Position numbers and translations under genes: made by a program. Shown here piece by piece: positions 34,861 to 50,200 of a stretch of DNA of 64,000 nt. Within the stretch, counting starts at the first letter, position 1, and each line of letters opens with the position of its first letter. The notes beneath the pieces were generated by a model. It saw nothing but the letters and a program-made list of their open reading frames with translations. It searched no databases and was not told where the DNA came from. The DNA lies in the NCBI RefSeq assembly GCF_029227915.1, contig NC_079881.1, positions 25,521,501 through 25,585,500 on the forward strand. Reading direction: 5' to 3'. Source of the DNA: Hydractinia symbiolongicarpus (Eukaryota; Cnidaria; Hydrozoa; Anthoathecata; Hydractiniidae).

Positions 34861-37800
34861 TATGAGACGCTGAATAAAAGGAGTTTAATCGCCGGCAAAC
34901 GAAAACCCGCGATTTCCCGTAAATCCCGGATTCGGCCCGTATAGTCAAAAGTATACAAAGAAAGTACCCAGGGAGTAAACTCATTTCCCGAACGATTCTT
35001 TAAATTATTTTTCACCACTAAAACGCATGAGACTTGTAGTTTTCAAAAATGATTTCGTTATTGATGAGACGCTGAATAAAAGGAGTTTAATCGCCGGCAA
35101 ACGAAAACCCGCAATTTCCCGTAAATCCCGGACTCGGCCCGTATAGTCAAAAGTATACAAAGAAAGTACCCAGGGAGTGAACGCATTTCCCGAACGACTC
35201 TTTAAATTATTTTTTCACCACTAAAACGCTTGAGACTTGTAGTTTTCAAAAATGATTTCATTTTTGATGAGACGCTGAATAAAAGGAGTTTAATCGCCGG
35301 CAAACGAAAACCCGCGATTTTCCGTATATCACGGACTCGGCCCGTACAGTGAAAAGTATACAAAGAAAGTACCCAGGGAGTAAACTCATTGCCCAAGCGA
35401 TTCTTTAAATTACTTTTTCACCACTAAAACGCATGAGACTTGTAGTTTTCAAAAATGATTTCATTTTTAATGAGATGCTGAATAAAAGGAGTTTAATCCC
35501 CGGCAAACGAAAAGCCGCGATTTCCCGTAAATCCCGTGCTTGGCCGTATAGTCGAATGTATACAAAGAAAATACCCAGGGAGTAAACTTATTTCCCGAAC
35601 GATTTTTTAAATTATTTCTTCACCACTAAAACGCATGAGACTTGTAGTTTTTAAAAATGATTTCATTTTTGATGAGACGATGAATAAAAGGAGTGTAATC
35701 GCCGGCAAACGAAAACCCGCGATTTCCCGTAAATCCCGGACTCGGCCCGTATAGTCAAAAGTATACAAAGAAAGCACCCAGGTAGTAAACTCATTTCCCG
35801 AACGATTCTTTAAATTATTTTTTCACCACTAAAACGCATGAGACTTGTAGTTTTCAAAAATGATTTCATTTTTGATGAGACCTTGTATAAACGGAGTTTA
35901 ATCGCCGGGGAACGAAAACCCGCGATTTGCCGTAAATCCCGGGCTTGACCCGTATAGTCGAATGTATACAAAGAAAATACCCAGGGAGTAAACTTATTTC
36001 CCGAACGATTTTTTAAATTATTTCTTCACCACTAAAACGCATGAGACTTGTAGTTTTCAAAAATGATTTCATTTTTGATGAGACGATGAATAAAAGGAGT
36101 GTAATCGCCGGCAAACGAAAACCCGCGATTTCCCGTAAATCCCGGACTCGGCCCGTATAGTCAAAAGTATACAAAGAAAGTACCCAGGGAGTAAACTCAT
36201 TTGCCGAACGATTCTTTAAATTATTTTTCACCACTAAAACGCATGATACTTGTAGTTTTCAAAAATGATTTCGTTATTAATGAGACGCTGAATAAAAGGA
36301 GTTTAATCGCCGGCAAACGAAAACCCGCAATTTCCCGTAAATCCCGGACTCGGCCCGTATAGTCAAAAGTATACAAAGAAAGCACCCAGGTAGTAAACTC
36401 ATTTCCCGAACGATTCTTTAAATTATTTTTTCACCACTAAAACGCATGAGACTTGTAGTTTTCAAAAATGATTTCATTTTTGATGAGACCTTGTATAAAC
36501 GGAGTTTAATCGCCGGGGAACGAAAACCCGCGATTTGCCGTAAATCCCGGGCTTGACCCGTATAGTCGAATGTAGACAAAGAAAGTAAACTAGGAGTAAA
36601 CTCATTTCCCGAACGATTTTTTAAATTAATTTTTTACCACTAAAACGCATAAGACTTGTAGTTTTCAAAAACGATTTCATTTTTGATGAGACGCTGAATA
36701 AAAGGAGTTTAATCGCCGGCAAACGAAAACCCGCAATTTCCCGTAAATCCCAGACTCGGCCCGTATAGTCAAAAGTATACAAAGAAAGTACACAGGGAGT
36801 AAACTCATTTCCCGAACGATTCTTTAAATTATTTTTTCACCACTAAAACGCATGAGACTTGAACTTTTCAAAAATGATTTCATTTTTGATGAGACGCTGA
36901 ATAAAAGAAGTTTAATCGCCGGCAAACGAAAACCCGCGATTTCTCGTAAATCCTGGGCTTGGCCCGTATAGTCGAATGTATACAAAAAAAGTACCCAGGG
37001 AGTAAACTCATTTCCCGAACGATTTTTTAAATTATTTTTTCACCACTAAGACGCATGATACTTGTAGTTTTCAAAAATGATTTCGTTTTTGATGAGACGC
37101 TGAATAAAAGGAGTTTAATCGCCGGCAAACGAAAACCCGCAATTTCCCGTAAATCCCGGACTCGGCCCGTATAGTCAAAAGTATACAAAGAAAGCACCCA
37201 GGTAGTAAACTCATTTCCCGAACGATTCTTTAAATTATTTTTTCACCACTAAAACGCATGAGACTTGTAGTTTTCAAAAATGATTTCATTTTTGATGAGA
37301 CCTTGTATAAACGGAGTTTAATCGCCGGCAAACGAAAACCCGCGATTTGCCGTAAATCCCGGGCTTGACCCGTATATTCGAATGTAGACAAAGAAAGTAA
37401 ACTAGGAGTAAACTCATTTCCCGAACGATTTTTTAAATTAATTTTTTACCACTAAAACGCATAAGACTTGTAGTTTTCAAAAACGATTTCATTTTTGATG
37501 AGACGCTGAATAAAAGGAGTTTAATCGCCGGCAAACGAAAACCCGCAATTTCCCGTAAACCCCAGACTCGGCCCGTATAGTCAAAAGTATACAAAGAAAG
37601 TACACAGGGAGTAAACTTATTTCCCGAAAGATTCTTTAAATTATTTTTTCACCACTAAAACGCATGAGACTTGAACTTTTCAAAAATGATTTCATTTTTG
37701 ATGAGACGCTGAATAAAAGAAGTTTAATCGCCGGCAAACGAAAACCCGCGATTTGCCGTAAATCCCGGGCTTGACCCGTATAGTCGAATGTATACAAAAA

Positions 37801-40800
37801 AAGTACCCAGGGAGTAAACTCATTTCCCGAACGATTTTTTAAATTATTTTTTCACCACTAAGACGCATGATACTTGTAGTTTTCAAAAATGATTTCATTT
37901 TTTATGAGACGCTGAATAAAAGGAGTTTAATCGCCGGCAAACGAAAACCCGCGATTTCCCGTAAATCCCGGACTCGGCCCGTATAGTCAAAAGTATACAA
38001 AGAAAGTACCCAGGGAGTAAACTCATTTCCCGAACGATTCTTTAAATTATTTTTTCACCACTAAAACGCATGAGACTTGTAGTTTTCAAAAATTTATTCA
38101 TTTTTGATGAGACGTTGATTAAAAGGAGTTTAATCGCCGGCAAACGAAAACCCGCGATTTTCCGTATATCACGGACTCGGCCCGTATAGTCAAAAGTATA
38201 CAAAGAAAGCACCCAGGTAGTAAACTCATTTCCCGAACGATTCTTTAAATTATTTTTTCACCACTAAAACGCATGAGACTTGTAGTTTTCAAAAATGATT
38301 TCATTTTTGATGAGACCTTGTATAAACGGAGTTTAATCGCCGGCAAACGAAAACCCGCGATTTGCCGTAAATCCCGGGCTTGACCCGTATAGTCGAATGT
38401 ATACAAAGAAAGTAAACTAGGAGTAAACTCATTTCCCGAACGATTTTTTAAATTAATTTTTTACCACTAAAACGCATAAGACTTGTAGTTTTCAAAAACG
38501 ATTTCATTTTTGATGAGACGCTGAATAAAAGGAGTTTAATCGCCGGCAAACGAAAACCCGCGATTTCCCGTAAATCCCGGACTCGGCCCGTATAGTCAAA
38601 AGTATACAAAGAAAGTACCCAGGGAGTAAACTCATTTCCCGAACGATTCTTTAAATTATTTTTTCACCACTAAAACGCATGAGACTTGTAGTTTTCAAAA
38701 ATGATTTCATTTTTGATGAGACGTTGTATAAACGGAGTTTAATCGCCGGGGAACGAAAACCCGCGATTTGCCGTAAATCCCGGGCTTGACCCGTATAGTC
38801 GAATGTATACAAAGAAAATACCCAGGGAGTAAACTTATTTCCCGAACGATTTTTTAAATTATTTCTTCACCACTAAAACGCATGAGACTTGTAGTTTTCA
38901 AAAATGATTTCATTTTTGATGAGACGATGAATAAAAGGAGTGTAATCGCCGGCAAACGAAAACCCGCGATTTCCCGTAAATCCCGGACTCGGCCCGTATA
39001 GTCAAAAGTATACAAAGAAAGTACCCAGGGAGTAAACTCATTTGCCGAACGATTCTTTAAATTATTTTTCAGCACTAAAACGCATGAGACTTGTAGTTTT
39101 CAAAAATGATTTCGTTATTAATGAGACGCTGAATAAAAGGAGTTTAATCGCCGGCAAACGAAAACCCGCAATTTCCCGTAAATCCCGGACTCGGCCCGTA
39201 TAGTCAAAAGTATACAAAGAAAGCACCCAGGTAGTAAACTCACTTCCCGAACGATTCTTTAAATTATTTTTTCACCACTAAAACGCATGAGACTTGTAGT
39301 TTTCAAAAATGATTTCATTTTTTATGAGACGCTGAATAAAAGGAGTTTAATCGCCGGCAAACGAAAACCCGCGATTTCCCGTAAATCCCGGACTCGGCCC
39401 GTATAGTCAAAAGTATACAAAGAAAGTACCCAGGGAGTAAACTCATTTCCCGAACGATTCTTTAAATTATTTTTTCACCACTAAAACGCATGAGACTTGT
39501 AGTTTTCAAAAATTTATTCATTTTTGATGAGACGTTGATTAAAAGGAGTTTAATCGCCGGCAAACGAAAACCCGCAATTTGCCGTAAATCCCGGGCTTGA
39601 CCCGTATAGTCGAATGTATACAAAGAAAGTAAACTAGGAGTAAACTCATTTCCCGAACGATTTTTTAAATTAATTTTTTACCACTAAAACGCATAAGACT
39701 TGTAGTTTTCAAAAACGATTTCATTTTTGATGAGACGCTGAATAAAAGGAGTTTAATCGCCGGCAAACGAAAACCCGCGATTTCCCGTAAATCCCGGACT
39801 CGGCCCGTATAGTCAAAAGTATACAAAGAAAGTACCCAGGGAGTAAACTCATTTCCCGAACGATTCTTTAAATTATTTTTTCACCACTAAAACGCATGAG
39901 ACTTGTAGTTTTCAAAAATGATTTCATTTTTGATGAGACCTTGTATAAACGGAGTTTAATCGCCGGCAAACGAAAACCCGCGATTTGCCGTAAATCCCGG
40001 GCTTGACCCGTATAGTCGAATGTATACAAAGAAAGTAAACTAGGAGTAAACTCATTTCCCGAACGATTTTTTAAATTAATTTTTTACCACTAAAACGCAT
40101 AAGACTTGTAGTTTTCAAAAACGATTTCATTTTTGATGAGACGCTGAATAAAAGGAGTTTAATCGCCGGCAAACGAAAACCCGCGATTTCCCGTAAATCC
40201 CGGACTCGGCCCGTATAGTCAAAAGTATACAAAGAAAGTACCCAGGGAGTAAACTCATTTCCCGAACGATTCTTTAAATTATTTTTTCACCACTAAAACG
40301 CATGAGACTTGTAGTTTTCAAAAATGATTTCATTTTTGATGAGACCTTGTATAAACGGGGTTTAATCGCCGGAGAACGAAAACCCGCGATTTGCCGTAAA
40401 TCCCGGGCATGACCCGTATAGTCGAATGTATACAAAGAAAATACCCAGGGAGTAAACTTATTTCCCGAACGATTTTTTAAATTATTTCTTCACCACTAAA
40501 ACGCATGAGACTTGTAGTTTTCAAAAATGATTTCATTTTTGATGAGACGATGAATAAAAGGAGTGTAATCGCCGGCAAACGAAAGCCCGCGATTTCCCGT
40601 AAATCCCGGACTCGGCCCATATAGTCAAAAGTATACAAAGAAAGTACCCAGGGAGTAAACTCATTTGCCGAACGATTCTTTAAATTATTTTTCACCACTA
40701 AAACGCATGAGACTTGTAGTTTTCAAAAATGATTTCGTTATTAATGAGACGCTGAATAAAAGGAGTTTAATCGGCGGCAAACGAAAACCCGCAATTTCCC

Positions 40801-43800
40801 GTAAATCCCGGACTCGGCCCGTATAGTCAAAAGTATACAAAGAAAGCACCCAGGTAGTAAACTCATTTCCCGAACGATTCTTTAAATTATTTTTTCACCA
40901 CTAAAACGCATGAGACTTGTAGTTTTCAAAAATGATTTCATTTTTGATGAGACCTTGTATAAACGGAGTTTAATCGCCGGGGAACGAAAACTCGCAATTT
41001 GCCGTAAATCCCGGGCTTGACCCGTATAGTCGAATGTAGACAAAGAAAGTAAACTAGGAGTAAACTCATTTCCCGAACGATTTTTTAAATTAATTTTTTA
41101 CCACTAAAACGCATAAGACTTGTAGTTTTCAAAAACGATTTCATTTTTGATGAGACGCTGAATAAAAGGAGTTTAATTGCCGGCAAACGAAAACCCGCAA
41201 TTTCCCGTAAATCCCAGACTCGGCCCGTATAGTCAAAAGTATACAAAGAAAGTACACAGGGAGTAAACTCATTTCCCGAACGATTCTTTAAATTATTTTT
41301 TCACCACTAAAACGCATGAGACTTGAACTTTTCAAAAATGATTTCATTTTTGATGAGACGCTGAATAAAAGAAGTTTAATCGCCGGCAAACGAAAACCCG
41401 CGATTTCCCGTAAATCCCGGGCTTGGCCCGTATAGTTGAATGTATAAAAAAAAAGTACCCAGGGAGTAAACTCATTTCCCGAACGATTTTTTAAATTATT
41501 TTTTCACCACTAAGACGCATGATACTTGTAGTTTTCAAAAATGATTTCGTTTTTGATGAGACGCTGAATAAAAGGAGTTTAATCGCCGGCAAACGAAAAC
41601 CCGCAATTTCCCGTAAATCCCGGACTCGGCCCGTATAGTCAAAAGTATACAAAGAAAGCACCCAGGTAGTAAACTCATTTCCCGAACGATTCTTTAAATT
41701 ATTTTTTCACCACTAAAACGCATGAGACTTGTAGTTTTCAAAAATTATTTCATTTTTGATGAGACCTTGAATAAACGGAGTTTAATCGCCGGCAAACGAA
41801 AACCCGCGATTTGCCGTAAATCTTGGGCTTGACCCGTATAGTCGAATGTAGACAAAGAAAGTAAACTAGGAGTAAACTCATTTCCCGAACGATTTTTTAA
41901 ATTAATTTTTTACCACTAAAACGCATAAGACTTGTAGTTTTCAAAAACGATTTCATTTTTGATGAGACGCTGAATAAAAGGAGTTTAATCGCCGGCAAAC
42001 GAAAACCCGCAATTTCCCGTAAACCCCAGACTCGGCCCGTATAGTCAAAAGTATACAAAGAAAGTACACAGGGAGTAAACTCATTTCCCGAACGATTCTT
42101 TAAATTATTTTTTCACCACTAAAACGCATGAGACTTGAACTTTTCAAAAATGATTTCATTTTTGATGAGACGCTGAATAAAAGAAGTTTAATCGCCGGCA
42201 AACGAAAACCCGCGATTTCCCGTAAATCCCGGGCTAGGCCCGTATAGTCGAATGTATACAAAAAAAGTACCCAGGGAGTAAACTCATTTCCCGAACGATT
42301 TTTTAAATTATTTTTTCACCACTAAGACGCATGATACTTGTAGTTTTCAAAAATGATTTCATTTTTTATGAGACGCTGAATAAAAGGAGTTTAATCGCCG
42401 GCAAACGAAAACCCGCGATTTCCTGTAAATCCCGGACTCGGCCCGTATAGTCAAAAGTATACAAAGAAAGTACACAGGGAGTAAACTCATTTCCCGAACG
42501 ATTCTTTAAATTATTTTTTCACCACTAAAACGCATGAGACTTGAACTTTTCAAAAATGATTTCATTTTTGATGAGACGCTGAATAAAAGAAGTTTAATCG
42601 CCGGCAAACGAAAACCCGCGATTTCCCGTAAATCCCGGGCTAGGCCCGTATAGTCGAATGTATACAAAAAAAGTACCCAGGGAGTAAACTCATTTCCCGA
42701 ACGATTTTTTAAATTATTTTTTCACCACTAAGACGCATGATACTTGTAGTTTTCAAAAATGATTTCATTTTTTATGAGACGCTGAATAAAAGGAGTTTAA
42801 TCGCCGGCAAACGAAAACCCGCGATTTCCTGTAAATCCCGGACTCGGCCCGTATAGTCAAAAGTATACAAAGAAAGTACCCAGGGAGTAAACTCATTTCC
42901 CGAACGATTCTTTAAATTATTTTTTCACCACTAAAACGCATGAGACTTGTAGTTTTTAAAAATTTATTCATTTTTGATGAGACGTTGATTAAAAGGAGTT
43001 TAATCGCCGGCAAACGAAAACCCGCGATTTTCCGTATATCACGGACTCGGCCCGTATAGTCAAAAGTATACAAAGAAAGCACCCAGGTAGTAAACTCATT
43101 TCCCGAACGATTCTTTAAATTTTTTTTTCACCACTAAAACGCATGAGACTTGTAGTTTTCAAAAATGATTTCATTTTTGATGAGACCTTGTATAAACGGA
43201 GTTTAATCGCCGGCAAACGAAAACCCGCGATTTGCCGTAAATCCCGGGCTTTACCCGTATAGTCGAATGTAGACAAAGAAAGTAAACTAGGAGTAAACTC
43301 ATTTCCCGAACGATTTTTTAAATTAATTTTTTACCACTAAAACGCATAAGACTTGTAGTTTTCAAAAACGATTTCATTTTTGATGAGACGCTGAATAAAA
43401 GGAGTTTAATCGCCGGCAAACGAAAACCCGCAATTTCCCGTAAACCCCAGACTCGGCCCGTATATTCAAAAGTATACAAAGAAAGTACACAGGGAGTAAA
43501 CTCATTTCCCGAACGATTCTTTAAATTATTTTTTCACCACTAAAACGCATGAGACTTGAACTTTTCAAAAATGATTTCATTTTTGATGAGACGCTGAATA
43601 AAAGAAGTTTAATCGCCGGCAAACGAAAACCCGCGATTTCCCGTAAATCCCGGGCTAGGCCCATATAGTCGAATGTATACAAAAAAAGTACCCAGGGAGT
43701 AAACTCATTTCCCGAACGATTTTTTAAATTATTTTTTCACCACTAAGACGCATGATACTTGTAGTTTTCAAAAATGATTTCATTTTTTATGAGACGCTGA

Positions 43801-46800
43801 ATAAAAGGAGTTTAATCGCCGGCAAACGAAAACCCGCGATTTCCCGTAAATCCCGGACTCGGCCCGTATAGTCAAAAGTATACAAAGAAAGTACCCAGGG
43901 AGTAAACTCATTTCCCGAACGATACTTTAAATTATTTTTTCACCACTAAAACGCATGAGACTTGTAGTTTTTAAAAATTTATTCATTTTTGATGAGACGT
44001 TGATTAAAAGGAGTTTAATCGCCGGCAAACGAAAACCCGCGATTTTCCGTATATCACGGACTCGGTCCGTATAGTCAAAAGTATACAAAGAAAGCACCCA
44101 GGTAGTAAACTCACTTCCCGAACGATTCTTTAAATTATTTTTTCACCACTAAAACGCATGAGACTTGTAGTTTTCAAAAATGATTTCATTTTTGATGAGA
44201 CCTTGTATAAACGGAGTTTAATCGCCGGCAAACGAAAACCCGCGATTTGCCGTAAATCCCGGGCTTGACCCGTATAGTCGAATGTATACAAAGAAAGTAA
44301 ACTAGGAGTAAACTCATTTCCCGAACGATTTTTTAAATTAATTTTTTACCACTAAAACGCATAAGACTTGTAGTTTTCAAAAACGATTTCATTTTTGATG
44401 AGACGCTGAATAAAAGGAGTTTAATCGCCGGCAAACGAAAACCCGCGATTTCCCGTAAATCCCGGACTCGGCCCGTATAGTCAAAAGTATACAAAGAAAG
44501 TACCCAGGGAGTAAACTCATTTCCCGAACGATTCTTTAAATTATTTTTTCACCACTAAAACGCATGAGACTTTTAGTTTTCAAAAATGATTTCATTTTTG
44601 ATGAGACCTTGTATAAACGGAGTTTAATCGCCGGCAAACGAAAACCAGCGATCTGCCGTAAATCCCGGGCTTGACCCGTATAGTCGAATGTAGACAAAGA
44701 AAGTAAACTAGGAGTAAACTCATTTCCCGAACGATTTTTTAAATTAATTTTTTACCACTAAAATGCATAAGACTTGTAGTTTTCAAAAACGATTTCATTT
44801 TTGATGAGACGCTGAATAAAAGGAGTTTAATCGCCGGCAAACGAAAACCCGCAATTTCCCGTAAACCCCAGACTCGGCCCGTATAGTCAAAAGTATACAA
44901 AGAAAGTACACAGGGAGTAAACTCATTTCCCGAACGATTCTTTAAATTATTTTTTCACCACTAAAACGCATGAGACTTGAACTTTTCAAAAATGATTTCA
45001 TTTTTGATGAGACGCTGAATAAAAGAAGTTTAATCGCCGGCAAACGAAAACCCGCGATTTCCGTAAATCCCGGGCTAGGCCCGTATAGTCGAATGTATAC
45101 AAAAAAAGTACCCAGGGAGTAAACTCATTTCCCGAACGATTTTTTAAATTATTTTTTCACCACTAAGACGCATGATACTTGTAGTTTTCAAAAATGATTT
45201 CATTTTTGATGAGACGCTGAATAAAAGGAGTTTAATCGCCGGCAAACGAAAACCCGCGATTTCCCGTAAATCCCGGACTCGGCCCGTATAGTCAAAAGTA
45301 TACAAAGAAAGTACCCAGGGAGTAAACTCATTTCCCGAACGATTCTTTAAATTATTTTTTCACCACTAAAACGCATGAGACTTGTAGTTTTTAAAAATTT
45401 ATTCATTTTTGATGAGACGTTGATTAAAAGGAGTTTAATCGCCGGCAAACGAAAACCCGCGATTTTCCGTATATCCCGGACTCGGCCCGTATAGTCAAAA
45501 GTATACAAAGAAAGTACCCAGGGAGTAAACTCATTTCCCGAACGATTCTTTAAATTATTTTTTCACCACTAAAACGCATGAGACTTGTAGTTTTCAAAAA
45601 TGATTTCATTTTTGATGAGACCTTGTATAAACGGAGTTTAATCGCCGGCAAACGAAAACCCGCGATTTGCCGTAAATCCCGGGCTTGACCCGTATAGTCG
45701 AATGTATACAAAGAAAGTAAACTAGGAGTAAACTCATTTCCCGAACGATTTTTTAAATTAATTTTTTACCACTAAAACGCATAAGACTTGTAGTTTTCAA
45801 AAACGATTTCATTTTTGATGAGACGCTGAATAAAAGGAGTTTAATCGCCGGCAAACTAAAACCCGCGATTTCCCGTAAATCCCGGACTCGGCCCGTATAG
45901 TCAAAAGTATACAAAGAAAGTACCCAGGGAGTAAACTCATTTCCCGAACGATTCTTTAAATTATTTTTTCACCACTAAAACGCATGAGGCTTGTAGTTTT
46001 CAAAAATTTATTCATTTTTGATGAGACCTTGATTAAAAGGAGTTTAATCGCCGGCAAACGAAAACCCGCGATTTTCCGTATATCACGGACTCGGCCCGTA
46101 TAGTCAAAAGTATACAAAGAAAGCACCCAGAGAGTAAACTCATTTCCCGAACGATTCTTTAAATTATTTTTTCACCACTAAAACGCATGAGACTTGTAGT
46201 TTTCAAAAATGATTTCATTTTTGATGAGACCTTGTATAAACGGAGTTTAATCGCCGGCAAACGAAAACCCGCGATTTGCCGTAAATCCCGGGCTTGACCC
46301 GTATAGTCGAATGTATACAAAGAAAGTAAACTAGGAGTAAACTCATTTCCCGAACGATTTTTTAAATTAATTTTTTACCACTAAAACGCATAAGACTTGT
46401 AGTTTTCAAAAACGATTTCATTTTTGATGAGACGCTGAATAAAAGAAGTTTAATCGCCGGCAAACAAAAACCCGCGATTTCCCGTAAATCCCGGGCTTGG
46501 CCCGTATAGTCGAATGTATACAAAGAAAGTACCCAGGGAGTAAACTCATTTTCCGAACGATTTTTTAAATTATTTTTTCACCACTAAGACGCATGATACT
46601 TGTAGTTTTCAAAAATGATTTCATTTTTTATGAGACGCTGAATAAAAGGAGTTTAATCGCCGGCAAACGAAAACCCACGATTTCCCGTAACTCCCGGACT
46701 CGGTCCGTATAGTCCAAAGTATACAAAGAAAGTACCCAGGGAGTAAACTCATTTCCTGAACGATTCTTTAAATTATTTTTCACCACTAAAACGCATGAGA

Positions 46801-47250
46801 CTTGTAGTTTTCAAAAATGATTTCGTTATTGATGAGACGCTGAATAAAAGGAGTTTAATCGCCGGCAAACGAAAACCCGCAATTTCCCGTAAATCCCGGA
46901 CTCGGCCCGTATAGTCAAAAGTATACAAAGAAAGTACCCAGGGAGTAAACTCATTTCCCGAACGATTCTTTAAATTATTTTTTCACCACTAAAACGCATG
47001 AGACTTGTAGTTTTCAAAAATGATTTCATTTTTGATGAGACGCTGATTAAAAGGAGTTTAATCGCCGGCAAACGAAAACCCGCGATTTTCCGTATATCAC
47101 GGACTCGGCCCGTACAGTGAAAAGTATACAAAGAAAGTACCCAGGGAGTAAACTCATTGCCCAAACGATTCTTTAAATTACTTTTTCACCACTAAAACGC
47201 ATGAGACTTGTAGTTTTCAAAAATGATTTCATTTTTGATGAGACGCTGAA
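34860..47250 (-). repeat. Mixed higher-order region with ~22-monomer spacing
   Basis: Units near 36013 and 40477 are 4464 bp apart (22 monomers), and GTAGACAAAG sites near 36573 and 37383 recur near 41036 and 41848. After a dimer gain near 42.1-42.9 kb the spacing becomes 4870 bp (AAATTTATTCATTTTTG at 38091 and 42961). A third related copy of the GGGGAACGAAAAC segment lies near 38.75 kb. Typical local variants are GACGATGAATAAAAGGAGTG, CCTTGTATAAACGG and AGTACACAGGG. No gene is seen. Confidence 0.78.
42080..42890 (-). repeat. Recent dimer tandem duplication
   Basis: Two monomers recur 406 bp apart with shared private variants: GGGCTAGGCCCG, GATTTCCTGTAAATCCCGG (about 42416 and 42822) and GACTTGAACTTTTC (about 42131 and 42537). 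The corresponding place in the sister segment near 37.6-38.2 kb has the pair once. Confidence 0.85.
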
Positions 47251-50200
47251 TAAAAGGAGTTTAATCGCCGGCAAACGAAAACCCGCGATTTCCCGTAAAT
47301 CCCGTGCTTGGCCGTATAGTCGAATGTATACAAAGAAAATACCCAGGGAGTAAACTCATTTCCCGAACGATTTTTTAAATTATTTCTTCACCACTAAAAC
47401 GCATGAGACTTGTAGTTTTCAAAAATGATTTCATTTTTGATGAGACGCTGAATAAAAGAAGTTTAATCGCCGGCAAACGAAAACCCGCGATTTCCCGTAA
47501 ATCCCGGGCTTGGCCCGTTTAGTCGAATGTATACAAAAAAAGTACCCAGGGAGTAAACTCATTTCCCGAACGATTTTTTAAATTATTTTTTCACCACTAA
47601 GACGCATGATACTTGTAGTTTTCAAAAATGATTTCATTTTTTATGAGACGCTGAATAAAAGGAGTTTAATCGCCGGCAAACGAAAACCCGCGATTTCCCG
47701 TAAATCCCGGACTCGGCCCGTATAGTCAAAAGTATACAAAGAAAGTACCCAGGGAGTAAACTCATTTCCCGAACGATTCTTTAAATTATTTTTTCACCAC
47801 TAAAACGCATGAGACTTGTAGTTTTCAAAAATTTATTCATTTTTGATGAGACGCTGATTAAAAGGAGTTTAATCGCCGGCAAACGAAAACCCGCGATTTT
47901 CCGTATATCACGGACTCGGGCTGTATAGTCAAAAGTATACAAAGAAAGCACCCAGGTAGTAAACTCATTTCCCGAACGATTCTTTAAATTATTTTTTCAC
48001 CCCTAAAACGCATGAGACTTGTAGTTTTCAAAAATGATTTCATTTTTGATGAGACCTTTTATAAACGGAGTTTAATAACCGGCAAACGAAAACCCGCGAT
48101 TTGCCGTAAATCCCGGGCTTGACCCGTATAGTCGAATGTATACAAAGAAAGTAAACTAGGAGTAAACTCATTTTCCGAACGTTTTTTTAAATTAATTTTT
48201 TACCACTAAAACGCATAAGACTTGTAGTTTTCAAAAACGATTTCATTTTTGATGAGACGCTGAATAAAAGGAGTTTAATCGCCGGCAAACGAAAACCCGC
48301 AATTTCCCGTAAATCCCAGACTCGGCCCGTATAGTCAAAAGTATACAAAGAAAGTACACAGGGAGTAAACTCATTTCCCGAACGATTCTTTAAATTATTT
48401 TTTCACCACTAAAACGCATGAGACTTGAACTTTTCAAAAATGATTTCATTTTTGATGAGACGCTGAATAAAAGAAGTTTAATCGCCGGCAAACGAAAACC
48501 CGCGATTTCCCGTAAATCCCGGGCTTGGCCCGTATAGTCGAATGTATACAAAGAAAGTACCCAGGGAGTAAACTCATTTCCCGAACGATTTTTTAAATTA
48601 TTTTTTCACCACTAAGACGCATGATACTTGTAGTTTTCAAAAATGATTTCATTTTTTATGAGACGCTGAATAAAAGGAGTTTAATCGCCGGCAAACGAAA
48701 ACCCGCGATTTCCCGTAACTCCCGGACTCGGTCCGTATAGTCCAAAGTATACAAAGAAAGTACCCAGGGAGTAAACTCATTTCCTGAACGATTCTTTAAA
48801 TTATTTTTCACCACTAAAACGCATGAGACTTGTAGTTTTCAAAAATGATTTCGTTATTGATGAGACGCTGAATAAAAGGAGTTTAATCGCCGGCAAACGA
48901 AAACCCGCAATTTCCCGTAAATCCCGGACTCGGCCCGTATAGTCAAAAGTATACAAAGAAAGTACCCAGGGAGTAAACTCATTTCCCGAACGATTCTTTA
49001 AATTATTTTTTCACCACTAAAACGCATGAGACTTGTAGTTTTCAAAAATGATTTCATTTTTGATGAGACGCTGATTAAAAGGAGTTTAATCGCCGGCAAA
49101 CGAAAACCCGCGATTTTCCGTATATCACGGACTCGGCCCGTACAGTGAAAAGTATACAAAGAAAGTACCCAGGGAGTAAACTCATTGCCCAAACGATTCT
49201 TTAAATTACTTTTTCACCACTAAAACGCATGAGACTTGTAGTTTTCAAAAATGATTTCATTTTTGATGAGACGCTGAATAAAAGGAGTTTAATCGCCGGC
49301 AAACGAAAACCCGCGATTTCCCGTAAATCCCGTGCTTGGCCGTATAGTCGAATGTATACAAAGAAAATACCCAGGGAGTAAACTCATTTCCCGAACGATT
49401 TTTTAAATTATTTCTTCACCACTAAAACGCATGATACTTGTAGTTTTCAAAAATGATTTCATTTTTTATGAGACGCTGAATAAAAGGAGTTTAATCGCCG
49501 GTAAACGAAAACCCGCGATTTCCCGTAAATCCCGGACTCGGTCCGTATAGTCAAAAGTATACAAGGAAAGTACCCAGGGAGTAAACTCATTTCCTGAACG
49601 ATTCTTTAAATTATTTTTCACCACTAAAACGCATGAGACTTGTAGTTTTCAAAAATGATTTCATTTTTGATGAGACCTTTTATAAACGGAGTTTAATCAC
49701 CGGCAAACGAAAACCCGCGATTTGCCGTAAATCCCGGGCTTGACCCGTATAGTCGAATGTATACAAAGAAAGTAAACTAGGAGTAAACTCATTTTCCGAA
49801 CGTTTTTTTAAATTAATTTTTTACCACTAAAACGCATAAGACTTGTAGTTTTCAAAAACGATTTCATTTTTGATGAGACGCTGAATAAAAGGAGTTTAAT
49901 CGCCGGCAAACGAAAACCCGCAATTTCCCGTAAATCCCAGACTCGGCCCGTATAGTCAAAAGTATACAAAGAAAGTACACAGGGAGTAAACTCATTTCCC
50001 GAACGATTCTTTAAATTATTTTTTCACCACTAAAACGCATGAGACTTGAACTTTTCAAAAATGATTTCATTTTTGATGAGACGCTGAATAAAAGAAGTTT
50101 AATCGCCGGCAAACGAAAACCCGCGATTTCCTGTAAATCCCGGGCTTGGCCCGTATAGTCGAATGTATACAAAGAAAGTACCCAGGGAGTAAACTCATTT